A stretch of DNA of 34,119 nucleotides from Candidatus Aenigmatarchaeota archaeon (GCA_016202785.1 JACQOC010000023.1:1-34119), one strand, 5' to 3'. Counted from the first letter of the stretch, positions 13,187 through 21,266 are shown. The notes: a model not told the origin generated them from the sequence alone. A program made the numbers and translations.

Positions 13187-14316
13187 CCAAACTCCTGCCG
13201 GGCAAGCGCAGCACCTGCCACCATGTTCTGCAATTTCGCAAACGCGACTTCCCAGGTGCGGGTGCGCAGCCCGCAATCGGGGTTGACATAGACCTTAGCC
13301 GGGTCGCCGAGCGTTTTGGCAGCAAACAGTATCCGGTCGCGGATCAGCTCCGGCTGCTCTATCTCATCATTGTGGACGTTGAACACTCCAAGGCCGATCT
13401 GGCCAGGATAGTTATGTTCGCGGAACAGCTCCAGGATCTTGTAGCCGGCCCGGTTGTTGTCGTCGCGGTTGGCAAATTCCCAGGTGAACATGCCGCACTT
13501 CTTCATCTCCATGATGTGCGGGAACATTCTTTGGTAGTCGCTGAAACAGATGTGCACGCTGAACCGGCAGCCGATGCCTTTGACGGACTCGTTGAACGAC
13601 TCCACGATGAGCGGCACGTCATCCGGGTGGGTGGCAGCGGCCGGCTCATCGATCTGGATGAAGCTGCAGCCCGCTTCTACCAGCGATTTGATGTTGGGCC
13701 TAATTATGTCCCGGGCCAGGTCCAAAGCCAATTCCCGTTTCGCTTCCCGGCTGGCCTGCCGGTAGTTGCCGTGCGGCTGCCGCTTCAGGTAGTGCTCGTT
13801 GAACGACCAGTCGGCTAGCGTGTACGCGCCGGTGATCGGCACCTTGAGTTGTTTGGTAGAGATGGTCTTGACGAAGTTGAACTCATCGGTGTGGTAAGGC
13901 TTTTGCAGCTGCGGCTGGCCAACACAAGCCGCTTTCAGGTAATATTTGTTGTCGAAGCTCCTGACTTCGCCGTAGAACTTGAAGCCGTCGGTGTAGGTTA
14001 TCGGGTGCTGGTACATCTCCACCCTGGTCTGCTCGCCGTTGTAGACGTAGTCCAAGCCGGCCTGTTCAAAAAGCTTGACGACGAAAATGCTCGACAGCTG
14101 GCGCATCCGCTCCTTGTCAACTGCGGTCAGCTGCTGCTTGGCCAACAGGGTTTCAGTTTCCGATACGGTTTCATTGCTGACCGCAAGCTGGCCGGCCCAC
14201 TGGCACAGCAGTTGCAGGTCGTGTGGAGATGTAGCCCGGTTCGCAATCTTCTTGACATGCCATACCGGTTTGGCCAGGCTGCCGATCTCCTGGGCCGGGA
14301 ACAGCTTCTCAGCCAT
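13183..14316 (-). CDS. metE: Core (C-terminal type) cobalamin-independent methionine synthase
   Basis: Zinc-dependent methyltransferase making methionine from homocysteine. The 377-residue protein corresponds to the C-terminal catalytic barrel of bacterial MetE. The zinc ligands are in place: His255 and Cys257 (SVHICFSD), Glu280 (FTWEFANRDD) and Cys348 (NPDCGLRTR). FIQIDEPA (219-226) is the conserved active-site strand. The N-terminus (FPAQEIGSLAKP) is the usual P-TTxIGS-type opening. The start overlaps the end of the MetE-N gene by eight bases and the stop overlaps the MetF-like ATG, so the three are one tightly coupled operon. The methyl donor of archaeal core MetE proteins varies (methyl-folate, methylcobalamin or a corrinoid protein) and is unknown here. 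Confidence 0.92.
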   Translation of the reverse strand: MAEKLFPAQEIGSLAKPVWHVKKIANRATSPHDLQLLCQWAGQLAVSNETVSETETLLAKQQLTAVDKERMRQLSSIFVVKLFEQAGLDYVYNGEQTRVEMYQHPITYTDGFKFYGEVRSFDNKYYLKAACVGQPQLQKPYHTDEFNFVKTISTKQLKVPITGAYTLADWSFNEHYLKRQPHGNYRQASREAKRELALDLARDIIRPNIKSLVEAGCSFIQIDEPAAATHPDDVPLIVESFNESVKGIGCRFSVHICFSDYQRMFPHIMEMKKCGMFTWEFANRDDNNRAGYKILELFREHNYPGQIGLGVFNVHNDEIEQPELIRDRILFAAKTLGDPAKVYVNPDCGLRTRTWEVAFAKLQNMVAGAALARQEFG

Positions 14317-15271
14317 GGTTGGCCTCCAATATCCTTGCGGCTTTCGATAGCGCTTCCATCTTTTGCTCAGCTATCGACAAAGGTAGGAATTCCAGGTCGC
14401 AGTTCGGCGCCAGGTAAAAGCGCTTGCTGCCGATCTTCTCCAGCGCCGTTGCTGCCCGGGAAGCCAGGTTGTCAGCAGTTTCGACCAGGGAATTGCGCGC
14501 ATCCGCCAGGCCCAAAATGGCTTCCTTGCCGGCCAGGCTGGCCAGGGATTGCGCATCAGTTTCGGTCAGGTCGATACCGAAGCCGTCAACCGGCAGCTCC
14601 ATAATTTGGCTGGCAAAGGCGGCGAAGTCGCCGAAATAAGTGTGGACGTAGGCCTTGGCCTTGATGCCGCCAAGTAGGATGGCATATCCGGCCATGATGG
14701 CTTCCCAATCGGCCGGCCGCAGCAGGTTGCGCGCCGCGTTGTAGGCAATGGCCGGCTCGTTGAACTGGACTGCCTGGCAAGCAGCCGGCAAGTTCCGGCA
14801 TGTAGCTGCTAGGATTTCGGCAATGGCCGGCAACAGCTTGCCCAGGCCATGGTAATGCCGGTCTTCGGCTGACACAGCAAATGTGTATGGGCCGGGCAAG
14901 ACGGCCTTGAACGGCTTGCCTGGTTGGTGTAACAGATAGTTGGAAATGAAGCTGCCGTCGGTCTGCAAGTCGTTTTCAACTACTGGCTGGCGGAAGAAAG
15001 TGTTGTTTTCAAACCACCTGGTAAGGGTGCCGTGGCGCATGCCTTTGACGTTCTCGGAGAAGGGCCGGAAGAGGTCCTGCCACCGGAGCAGGCCATCAGC
15101 AGCCGGAGCAAAGCCCAATTTGGCTTGCCGTTCCTCCAGGCGCGCGTAGTCAGCAGCTATGCCTCGTTCCAGCGCGCTGGCATCAGCCCTTGCCCGGTCG
15201 TGATCGCGCGAAACCCTGATAAGTTCCGACGATCGGGGGTGAATGCCGGTCAGCGTGCAGGGAATTGCCAT
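14309..15271 (-). CDS. MetE N-terminal-like barrel protein
   Basis: A 320-residue protein related to the N-terminal half of MetE, encoded separately upstream of the catalytic half. Blocks seen: FFRQPVV, VLPGPYTFA, AVQFNEPAIAY (equivalent of the IDEP strand), AYVHTYFGDF (where the catalytic barrel has H-x-C, here H-x-Y) and YLAPNCDLEFLP. The partial zinc signature suggests that it assists, for example in methyl-donor binding, and does not carry the catalytic zinc itself. The start at 15271 was chosen because a TATA box (15293-15300) lies 25 bases upstream. Longer frames to 15472 start in low-complexity sequence across the divergent promoter. Confidence 0.82.
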   Translation of the reverse strand: MAIPCTLTGIHPRSSELIRVSRDHDRARADASALERGIAADYARLEERQAKLGFAPAADGLLRWQDLFRPFSENVKGMRHGTLTRWFENNTFFRQPVVENDLQTDGSFISNYLLHQPGKPFKAVLPGPYTFAVSAEDRHYHGLGKLLPAIAEILAATCRNLPAACQAVQFNEPAIAYNAARNLLRPADWEAIMAGYAILLGGIKAKAYVHTYFGDFAAFASQIMELPVDGFGIDLTETDAQSLASLAGKEAILGLADARNSLVETADNLASRAATALEKIGSKRFYLAPNCDLEFLPLSIAEQKMEALSKAARILEANHG

Positions 15272-15292
15272 TAAACCTGTTGGCCCGGCAGC

Positions 15293-15300
15293 GTTTAATA
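15293..15300 (-). promoter_or_regulatory. TATA box of the methionine operon
   Basis: TATTAAAC on the coding strand, 25 bases before the MetE-N start at 15271. It fixes the start choice and predicts a leaderless operon mRNA. Confidence 0.6.
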
Positions 15301-15359
15301 ACTGCCTGAGCATATTATTCCAAAATGAATAATCAAGCGTGGATGGTGTTGGAAATAGC

Positions 15360-15920
15360 ATGATACTGGCAATAACTGGAACGCCGGGCGCCGGCAAGAC
15401 GGCAGTGGGGAAGGAGCTGGCCAAACTGCTGGGCTGGAAGTTTGTCGAGCTGAACCGGATAGCGGAAAGCAAGCAACTTTATTCCGGCTATGACCATGCC
15501 CGGAAATGCTGGATCGTGGACCTGAAAAAGTTGCAAAAGTTTGCGGCCGGGCTGGCAGGAAATGCGATAATGGAGTCGCATTATGCCCACGAATTGCAGG
15601 CTGACGCCATTGTCGTGCTGAGGTGCAAGCCCAAGCAGCTCATTGCCAGGCTTAGGAAACGCGGCTGGAGCAAGCAGAAAATAGCCGAAAATGTCGAGGC
15701 GGAGATAATGGAAATCTGCTTGGCGGAGGCCAGGGAATCAGGCAAACCGGTTATTGTGGCCGATTCAAGCGGCAGGGATGCAGGGAAAACCGCTGCGACG
15801 ATTGGCAGAAAACTGGCAGCTCTGGGCCGGTTGGCAGGGCGCAGGGCTAGCGCAAATGGAAAACCGAAACAAGTTCGTGGTCAGCAATCGGGCCGTAAAT
15901 CTTCTGCAGGCTGGCCTTAA
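15360..15920 (+). CDS. AK6/Fap7-type adenylate kinase-like NTPase
   Basis: Small P-loop kinase of the AK6 (human CINAP, yeast Fap7) family, which has broad nucleoside monophosphate kinase activity and in eukaryotes and archaea helps 30S/40S subunit maturation. From the ATG at 15360 the P-loop GTPGAGKT is at residues 7-14. WKFVELN, CWIVDLKKL, IMESHYAHEL (AK6 DSHxxH-like) and VVLRCKPKQLIARLRKRGW follow in family order. The core ends near residue 130. The remaining 50 residues (AGRRASANGKPKQVRGQQSG) are basic and low complexity, and their last 74 bases overlap the 3' end of the convergent ASCH gene. The natural stop may therefore be correct but the tail unconserved. It may also cover for adenylate kinase, which is missing from the secY block. 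Confidence 0.88.
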   Translation: MILAITGTPGAGKTAVGKELAKLLGWKFVELNRIAESKQLYSGYDHARKCWIVDLKKLQKFAAGLAGNAIMESHYAHELQADAIVVLRCKPKQLIARLRKRGWSKQKIAENVEAEIMEICLAEARESGKPVIVADSSGRDAGKTAATIGRKLAALGRLAGRRASANGKPKQVRGQQSGRKSSAGWP

Positions 15921-16263
15921 GCTCCCGGATATCCAGCGCGCATTCGCCGGCCGCATCCTTCTCGTCCAGCTGGCCGAACGGCTTGACCATCATGCGCTTT
16001 ATCTCCACGAAACCGATCGGCCTGCGGTAGTTTGCCTGGCCAGGCCGCGTTCCAATGAGATGCAGTTTGGTCGATATCGGATAGCAGACGGCATTCTTCT
16101 CATAGCGCACCGTTAAGGTCTTCATCCCGTCCTCGAACAGCCGGGCCGAATCTTCATACATTTTCAGCTCGGTGTAGGGCTTGAGCGCATGTTCAGGAAA
16201 ATCCTTCTTGAGCTTCCCCACCAGCTTGAAGATGTGCACCGGCCGGTATTCCCGGGCTGGCAT
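15847..16263 (-). CDS. ASCH-domain (PUA-like) protein
   Basis: A 138-residue protein with the ASCH beta-barrel pattern: a basic loop motif LFEDGMKTLTVRYEK, then KLHLIGTRP, IGFVEIKRMMV and KPFGQLDEKDA, then a long helix and the closing strand ELVSVFHL. ASCH domains bind RNA and are proposed to act in translation control or as small RNA-processing factors. No specific role can be given. The ATG at 16263 follows a TATA box (16284-16292) by about 25 bases. The 3' end overlaps the AK6-type gene on the other strand by 74 bases. Confidence 0.75.
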   Translation of the reverse strand: MPAREYRPVHIFKLVGKLKKDFPEHALKPYTELKMYEDSARLFEDGMKTLTVRYEKNAVCYPISTKLHLIGTRPGQANYRRPIGFVEIKRMMVKPFGQLDEKDAAGECALDIRELKASLQKIYGPIADHELVSVFHLR

Positions 16264-16283
16264 AGAAGGTTTTGGCGCGCATT

Positions 16284-16292
16284 GATATAAGC
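16284..16292 (-). promoter_or_regulatory. TATA box of the ASCH gene
   Basis: GCTTATATC on the coding strand, about 25 bases before the ATG, leaderless spacing. Confidence 0.55.
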
Positions 16293-16333
16293 TATTGTCC
16301 GGCGGCCAAAACGCCTGGCAGCGGTGGGTTAGG

Positions 16334-16344
16334 TTTATATATAA
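16334..16344 (+). promoter_or_regulatory. TATA box of psmB
   Basis: TTTATATATAA, the strongest TATA element seen in the window, about 60 bases before the psmB ATG. It predicts a 5' leader of about 30 bases with GAGG shortly before the start codon. Confidence 0.7.
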
Positions 16345-16399
16345 GATGCCACTAACTTAATTATCTGCTTCTAAGCAACTGGAAGCGCAGAGGCCATAT

Positions 16400-17026
16400 A
16401 TGATGGAAGAAAAGCTTTTGAAGACCGGCACCACAACGCTTGGCATCATCTGCAAGGACGGCGTAGTGCTGGCAGCGGAGCGCAAGGCGACCATGGGTTA
16501 CCTGGTGGCCAGCAAGAACGCTGAGAAAATATTGCCATTGAACTCCCGGCTGGCGATGACGACCGCAGGCCTGGTCGGAGATGCGCAGGCCATCGAGCGG
16601 ATCATGAAGGCTGAACTAAAACTATACGAATACCAGGAAGAGCGCAAGCCTTCCGTCCGGGCCGCCGCTTACCTGCTCGCCAACCTGCTTTATTCAAGGC
16701 GCTATTACCCGTTCTACGTGCAGCTATTGGTCGGCGGCTTTGACGACAAGCCCAGGCTTTATTCCTTCGACCCGTCCGGCTCGATCCAGGAAGAGAACGA
16801 GTTCTTTTCCACCGGCTCCGGTTCGCCTATCGCCTTGGGCGTGCTCGAAGAAAAATTCAAGAAGGGCGTCACCGTGGAGGAGGCCAAGAAGATGGCGGCC
16901 AAGGCGATTAAGTCTGCAGTCCAGCGCGACATAGCAAGCGGCGGCTCCGGCATCGACATAATGGTGATTGACAAGGACGGGATCAAGAAGGTCAAGGACA
17001 GCGAAGTGCAGGAGCTGGCAGGCTGA
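16400..17026 (+). CDS. psmB: Proteasome subunit beta
   Basis: Proteolytic subunit of the 20S proteasome in the cytosol. A ten-residue propeptide (MMEEKLLKTG) precedes Thr11, the N-terminal nucleophile after autocleavage (TTTLGI). In mature numbering the acid at position 17 is Glu (AAERKATMG), as in Thermoplasma, and the catalytic Lys33 is in NAEKIL. GSGSPIALGVLE and RDIASGGSGIDIMVI are the usual later blocks. The length of 208 residues is normal. Unlike most genes here it has a strong TATA box with a real leader. fttA follows after about 100 bases on the same strand, a common archaeal pairing. The alpha subunit and regulatory ATPase are not in the window. Confidence 0.97.
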   Translation: MMEEKLLKTGTTTLGIICKDGVVLAAERKATMGYLVASKNAEKILPLNSRLAMTTAGLVGDAQAIERIMKAELKLYEYQEERKPSVRAAAYLLANLLYSRRYYPFYVQLLVGGFDDKPRLYSFDPSGSIQEENEFFSTGSGSPIALGVLEEKFKKGVTVEEAKKMAAKAIKSAVQRDIASGGSGIDIMVIDKDGIKKVKDSEVQELAG

Positions 17027-17129
17027 CTGTCCGACAGGCATTTTCCCATCAAGCGCTTAACCAAACTCTGATATTCATGAAATATTTCCCATGATGCTTT
17101 TGACCCGCAATGGGTCTTGAGGTACGAAC

Positions 17130-19028
17130 ATGTCCATTCTTAAAGAACTGGAAGCGAAACTGCCGAAGGATGCGCAGATCACGGAGATGAAGTTCGAGGG
17201 GTCGGAGCTAGTCCTCTATACAAAGAACGCTGAATTTTTCAAGCAGAGCGAGGTGTTCGTCCGGTCGATCGTCAAGGACTTGAAAAAGCGGATAGAGGTC
17301 CGGCCGGACCTGACCATAGTCATGGACGAGGAAAAGACCAGAAAGATTATCACTGAGACGGTGCCGGCCGAAGCGAACATAGAGGCGGTCTATTTCGAGC
17401 CGGAGATGGGCAAAGTGGTCATCGAGGCCAAACGGCCTGGCCTGGTCATCGGCAAGAACGGTTCCACCTACCGGCAACTGCGCGACGCTACCTTATGGCT
17501 GCCGAAAATTGAGAGGGCTCCGGCCATCGACTCGAAGATCGTAAGGGCGGTAAGAAACCTGCTGCATTCGGAAATCGACTACCGCAAGTCGTTCCTGAAC
17601 CGGGTCGGGCAGAAGATCAATACGGACGACATACCGGTTGAGGACCGGAGAAAGGAGTGGATTAGGCTGACCACTTTGGGCGGCTTCCGCCAGGTGGGAA
17701 GGTCCTGTCTGTTAGTCACCACGCCCTATTCGCGCGTCCTACTGGACTGCGGCACCAACGTCGGCGCCACCGGAAAGGATTCCATGCCATACTTGGACAT
17801 CCCGGAATTCAGCCTGGACAAGCTGGATGCCGTCGTCCTTAGCCACGCGCACTTGGACCACTCGGCCATGGTGCCGTACCTGTACGAGCAGGGTTTCAAG
17901 GGCCCGCTGTACCTGACGGCACCGACGCGCGACCTTATGGTTTTGCTGTGCATGGACTACATCGATGTGTGCCAGAAGAACGGGAAAGACACGCCTTACA
18001 CCAAGAAGGCGGTGGAAAAGGCCGTCACCCATTCGGTCGTTCTAGGCTACGGCGAGGTTTCGGACATAACTAACGATATCCGCTTGACCTTCCAGCCGGC
18101 CGGCCACCTGCTGGGCAGCGCTATGGTGCATTTGCATTTCGGCGAGGGCCTGCACAACATGCTGTATAGCGCTGACTACAAGTTCGGGCCTTCGCGCTTG
18201 TTCGACCCGGCGTACAAGGATTTCCAAAGGATTGAGACGCTGATAACCGAGTCGACTTACGGAGCGGCAGAAGACGTCGTGCCAAGCCGCAAGGAGATTG
18301 AAGAGCAGTTCTATCACATGGTCAAGCGCACCATGGAGCGCGGCGGCAAGATGCTGATCCCGGTGTTCGGGGTGGGCAGAGGCCAGGAAATCATGGCAAT
18401 TCTTGCCAACATAGCGGAGCGGGAGAAGCTCAATTTTCCGGTACACCTGGAAGGCATGATTTGGGACGCTACGGCAATCCATACCGCCTATCCCGAGTTC
18501 CTGTCGGAGTACATGCAAAAGAAGATTTTCCATTACGGCGAGAACCCGTTCCTGTCGGACATATTCCATAGGGTGGCGGCGGCTGACCGCGCCTCGATCA
18601 TCGACGGGACCGAGCCATGTGTAGTGCTGGCCACTTCCGGCATGCTGATCGGCGGGCCGTCGGTCGAATACCTCAAGGGTTTCGCGAGCGACAAGCGCAA
18701 TTCCTTGCTGTTCGTCGGCTACCAGGGCGAATTTACCCTGGGCGGCAAGATCCAGCGCGGCTGGCGCGAACTGCCGCTGAAGAGCGAGGAAGGCCGGACG
18801 AGAGCGCTAAACTTAGAACTGGAAGTGGAGACGGTGAGGGGCTTATCCGGCCACTCCGGCCGCAACCAGCTGATGAGCTTCCTGTACAACATCTCCTCAA
18901 GGCCGGAACGGATTATCTGCAACCACGGCGAGGAGAAGAAATCTTTGGAGTTTGCCCGGGACGTCCACAAGCTGTTTAGGGTTGAAACGGTCGTGCCGCA
19001 CAATATTGAGACCCTGCGCTTGCGGTGA
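17130..19028 (+). CDS. fttA: KH-beta-CASP ribonuclease, transcription termination factor FttA (aCPSF1)
   Basis: Archaeal homologue of CPSF73. It binds nascent RNA, cleaves it and terminates transcription. The 632-residue protein has the full aCPSF1 layout. An N-terminal KH-like region (1-75) is followed by a second KH domain with GxxG-type VIGKNG (106-111). The metallo-beta-lactamase domain has SHAHLDHS (238-245), then AGHLLGSAMVHLHF and a metal-binding Asp in YSADYKFG. The beta-CASP domain follows (VFGVGRGQEIM, ATSGMLIGGPSVEYLK), and the C-terminal RGLSGHSGRNQL and ICNHGEEKKSLEFA carry the last metal-binding histidines. All catalytic residues look intact. GAGGT before the ATG could be its ribosome binding site. 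A T-run follows the stop. Confidence 0.98.
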   Translation: MSILKELEAKLPKDAQITEMKFEGSELVLYTKNAEFFKQSEVFVRSIVKDLKKRIEVRPDLTIVMDEEKTRKIITETVPAEANIEAVYFEPEMGKVVIEAKRPGLVIGKNGSTYRQLRDATLWLPKIERAPAIDSKIVRAVRNLLHSEIDYRKSFLNRVGQKINTDDIPVEDRRKEWIRLTTLGGFRQVGRSCLLVTTPYSRVLLDCGTNVGATGKDSMPYLDIPEFSLDKLDAVVLSHAHLDHSAMVPYLYEQGFKGPLYLTAPTRDLMVLLCMDYIDVCQKNGKDTPYTKKAVEKAVTHSVVLGYGEVSDITNDIRLTFQPAGHLLGSAMVHLHFGEGLHNMLYSADYKFGPSRLFDPAYKDFQRIETLITESTYGAAEDVVPSRKEIEEQFYHMVKRTMERGGKMLIPVFGVGRGQEIMAILANIAEREKLNFPVHLEGMIWDATAIHTAYPEFLSEYMQKKIFHYGENPFLSDIFHRVAAADRASIIDGTEPCVVLATSGMLIGGPSVEYLKGFASDKRNSLLFVGYQGEFTLGGKIQRGWRELPLKSEEGRTRALNLELEVETVRGLSGHSGRNQLMSFLYNISSRPERIICNHGEEKKSLEFARDVHKLFRVETVVPHNIETLRLR

Positions 19029-19039
19029 AGGCCCGCTTG

Positions 19040-19047
19040 TTTTTTTT
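19040..19047 (+). terminator. T-run terminator after fttA
   Basis: Eight Ts about 12 bases after the fttA stop codon, in the gap before the convergent sepF gene. Confidence 0.6.
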
Positions 19048-19123
19048 GGTCATTTGGCGTAACTGCAATCAAAAGATAGCTGGCAATCAGACGGTTGAAG
19101 TGCGGAATCAAACAACTTAATTC

Positions 19124-19468
19124 TTACTCGCGCTCGACGCGCGCAAAATCAGGGGTCAGGATCAGCCAATCCTGCTCAATTCCCACGATGTCGCCGTTGT
19201 TGGCGGTGATGGTCTTCTTCAGCTTATCGACGGCCCGTTTCAACTCACCGATGTCTTTCTCCTTAAGCCGCTTGATCTGGAGAAACACGATGTTGCCGTT
19301 GCGGATCGCCTTAAGGATCTTTTCCGTGTCTTCGAAGTCGTTAAGCTTCTCGATGCGGATGGCGACAGAGCCGGTCCGCTTTTCATCGAGACCCAAAGAG
19401 TCCACTTCGACGAAATCATCGCCGGTGTCCTGCGGCTCTTCCCTTCGAGAAAAAAGCTTGATGGGCAT
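19124..19468 (-). CDS. sepF: Archaeal SepF cell-division protein
   Basis: SepF is the membrane anchor of FtsZ in archaea that divide with FtsZ. The N-terminus MPIKLFSRRE is a short amphipathic membrane-targeting helix. After an acidic linker the SepF core (about 34-108) reads VAIRIEKLNDFEDTEKILKAIRNG and onward, then IGELKRAVDKLKK, NNGDIVGIEQDWLILTP and FARVERE. The length of 114 residues is typical. The TATA box at 19491-19499 is about 27 bases before the ATG. FtsZ itself is not in the window. Confidence 0.92.
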   Translation of the reverse strand: MPIKLFSRREEPQDTGDDFVEVDSLGLDEKRTGSVAIRIEKLNDFEDTEKILKAIRNGNIVFLQIKRLKEKDIGELKRAVDKLKKTITANNGDIVGIEQDWLILTPDFARVERE

Positions 19469-19490
19469 ATGTAGTATATTGCCACCCGGC

Positions 19491-19499
19491 TATTTAAAG
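19491..19499 (-). promoter_or_regulatory. TATA box of sepF
   Basis: CTTTAAATA on the coding strand, about 27 bases upstream of the sepF ATG. Confidence 0.6.
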
Positions 19500-19589
19500 C
19501 TTTCCGGCGTGACAATGGCCTTACGTATAGCAGTTTTGCGGTTGCGCACTACGCCGAGCTTGGTCTGGAAATGCGCAGAAAGCAATAGT

Positions 19590-19826
19590 TTACCGGCGTT
19601 CCAGCGTGTAGATCGCGTTCCAGATCGATGTCCGGGCCGCGGTCGACAGGTTCGGGTCGTTGCTGGCCTCGTCCAGCACGGAAGAGATGTAAGAAATTTT
19701 TTCCTCGATGCTCTTCTGCTGCTCCAAGATCTTGGCCGTCTCTTCCAGCCGCAGCCTGACGTTTTTCGGGATGCCGCCGCTTTTCATCAGGCTCTGAATA
19801 AGTTCCGAAAGGTTCTGATCCTGCAT
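19590..19826 (-). CDS. UPF0147 family protein
   Basis: A 78-residue helical protein of the archaeal UPF0147 family: LRLEETAKILEQQ, then ISSVLDEASNDPNLSTAARTSIWNAIYTLE, with the family-defining DPNL and ART-IWN motif. The function of the family is not known. The ATG at 19826 is preceded by GGGGGAAAC, a plausible Shine-Dalgarno, which decides against the longer upstream frame. It may share a transcript with the prefoldin gene 80 bases upstream. Confidence 0.9.
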   Translation of the reverse strand: MQDQNLSELIQSLMKSGGIPKNVRLRLEETAKILEQQKSIEEKISYISSVLDEASNDPNLSTAARTSIWNAIYTLERR

Positions 19827-19906
19827 GTTTCCCCCATGGCGAAGGCCGGCGCGCCGGCACCATCAATATTCTCCGGAAACCAATGGCAGCGCCAAAAGCA
19901 ATACCG

Positions 19907-20251
19907 TCAGCCAGCTTCCGGGCGGTCTTTCGGGGACGTGAGCTTCTGCTTTATTTCCTCAAGCTTTTCCTTGGCTTTCTTTTCGCTCTTGTCAATGGTC
20001 TGGATTTTCAGCAGGAGGAAATCTTTTTTTTCCTGCAGCTCTTTGCGCACGTCCTCTTTACCAGCCTTTATCAATATTGGCCCGGCTATCTTATATATCT
20101 TATCTTCCGGGGAAGTTTCCAGCTCTTTCAACGCCTTTTCAATTTCCAGCATCTGCATGTTGAGCGTCTCTTTCTGCGCGGCGTAAAGTTGCGCCTGCTG
20201 CTGGTAAACCTGCGCCTGGTTGACCAGTTGCTGCATCTGCTGCGAGGCCAT
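19907..20251 (-). CDS. pfdB: Prefoldin subunit beta
   Basis: Coiled-coil subunit of hexameric prefoldin (two alpha, four beta), which hands unfolded proteins to the thermosome. It is 114 residues. The N-terminal coil (QQLVNQAQVYQQQAQLYAAQ) and C-terminal coil (KSEKKAKEKLEEIKQKL) flank the short hairpin region with LEIEKALKELETSPEDKIYKIAGPILIK, the beta-prefoldin signature. The TATA box (20272-20280) is about 25 bases before the ATG, so it is probably leaderless. Confidence 0.94.
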   Translation of the reverse strand: MASQQMQQLVNQAQVYQQQAQLYAAQKETLNMQMLEIEKALKELETSPEDKIYKIAGPILIKAGKEDVRKELQEKKDFLLLKIQTIDKSEKKAKEKLEEIKQKLTSPKDRPEAG

Positions 20252-20271
20252 AAGCTATACTGAAACGGCGG

Positions 20272-20280
20272 TTAATAAAA
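20272..20280 (-). promoter_or_regulatory. TATA box of pfdB
   Basis: TTTTATTAA on the coding strand, about 25 bases before the ATG, between map and pfdB. Confidence 0.55.
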
Positions 20281-20301
20281 GGAGCGCGCAACGCCAGCGC
20301 A

Positions 20302-21186
20302 TCAGAGGCTGGTAGTGATGATGGGCCGGTCCGCCACCAGGACAGTATGTTCAGCTTGCGCGATGGGTTTCCCGTCGGTTGCGCGCAGCACCGGGTGGCT
20401 TTCGATGGCCCCAACACTTTCCAGCTGGCGCAGGGCCAGGGCAATCTTCGGGGCAGTGAACTTTGCGTGCAGCCAGCGCTTGGCGAACGGCAGGCCGTGG
20501 TAATCATCCCTGACCAGCGCGAGTATGGCCCGGGCCTCGGCCAGGCGCACCGGCCGGTCCGCATGGTACTGGTAAATTTCGACCAGGCCGGTGTCCTTCA
20601 CGTAACCGTCGCTAGCCATGACGAACGGCTCAATAGCTATGGCATCGCCCGCCTGGAAGGCGTGCTGGTTCTGGTTGCGCACGTTTGGTATGGAAGGTTC
20701 GTGGTGCAGGCTGAAGCGCTCCAGGCCGTGGCCGGTCAGGTTGGTAACCAGGCCAAAACCGGAATTGTGCACGAAATTTTCTATGGTCGCACCGATTTCC
20801 GCGACCGTCACGCCCGGCCGGATGACCTTGATCGCTTCCTGCAGGGCCTGCTCCGCAGCCTTCACCAATTCATTCGTCTGGCTGCAATAAGTGAAAGCCA
20901 GATCGCCGACATAACCGTCCACATGAACTCCGATGTCGATCTTCACCAGGTCGTTTTCCGCAATAACCTTGGCGTCGTTGTGGCACGGGGTATAATGCGC
21001 GGCCATGTCGTTGATCGAAATGTTCGGTGGGAACGCAAGGCTGCCGTTTTTTTCGGCGACGCGCTGCTCGATAAGCTCGGCTATTTCCAATATTCTCATC
21101 CCCGGTTCCGTTTTTTGCAGAACTTCGGCCTTCACTTCGGCCGCAATCCGGCCGGCGTGCACGTACTTTTTTTCTGTCTCGCCCAT
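20302..21186 (-). CDS. map: Methionine aminopeptidase, type 2
   Basis: Cytosolic metallopeptidase removing the initiator methionine. The 294-residue protein has the five pita-bread metal ligands: Asp84 (KIDIGVHVDG), Asp95 (VGDLAF), His153 (TGHGLERF), Glu186 (AIEPF) and Glu279 (AQAEHTVLV). His64 (AAHYTP) is the usual substrate-contacting histidine. The 60-residue insert before the last strand is the winged-helix-like piece that defines type 2 enzymes. A TATA box (21209-21217) lies about 27 bases before the ATG. Confidence 0.97.
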   Translation of the reverse strand: MGETEKKYVHAGRIAAEVKAEVLQKTEPGMRILEIAELIEQRVAEKNGSLAFPPNISINDMAAHYTPCHNDAKVIAENDLVKIDIGVHVDGYVGDLAFTYCSQTNELVKAAEQALQEAIKVIRPGVTVAEIGATIENFVHNSGFGLVTNLTGHGLERFSLHHEPSIPNVRNQNQHAFQAGDAIAIEPFVMASDGYVKDTGLVEIYQYHADRPVRLAEARAILALVRDDYHGLPFAKRWLHAKFTAPKIALALRQLESVGAIESHPVLRATDGKPIAQAEHTVLVADRPIITTSL

Positions 21187-21208
21187 TATGACCCTTAAGC
21201 GCGGCGCG

Positions 21209-21217
21209 GATTAAATA
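21209..21217 (-). promoter_or_regulatory. TATA box of map
   Basis: TATTTAATC on the coding strand, about 27 bases before the ATG. Confidence 0.6.
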
Positions 21218-21257
21218 GTTTACAATTTTTTTCCGGCAGACGTGGCAACAAAAAAAC

Positions 21258-21266
21258 TTTATTATA
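21258..21266 (+). promoter_or_regulatory. TATA box upstream of the 14-residue micro-ORF
   Basis: TTTATTATA is about 42 bases before the micro-ORF ATG. A start about 25 bases downstream would leave a short leader that contains the GGAGGT ribosome binding site. Confidence 0.55.

Noticed and set aside
16507..16515. Possible loss of the proteasome catalytic acid (Glu in place of Asp at mature position 17)
   Set aside because: The Thermoplasma beta subunit also has Glu at this place, so the site is normal.
17027..17060. Hairpin CTGTC-CGACAG followed by TTTT after psmB as a terminator
   Set aside because: The stem is short and the T-run is only four bases. psmB and fttA are probably read together.
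19495..19587. A 30-residue minus-strand frame (TTG start) between UPF0147 and sepF reading LGVVRNRKTAIRKAIV
   Set aside because: It looks basic and ribosomal-like, but there is no ATG, no ribosome binding site and no family I recognise, and its stop lies inside the sepF TATA box. Probably chance.
19095..20186. Long plus-strand open frame of 363 residues opposite sepF, UPF0147 and pfdB
   Set aside because: Composition is serine/leucine/arginine-rich shadow coding, and it runs antisense to three clearly recognisable genes.
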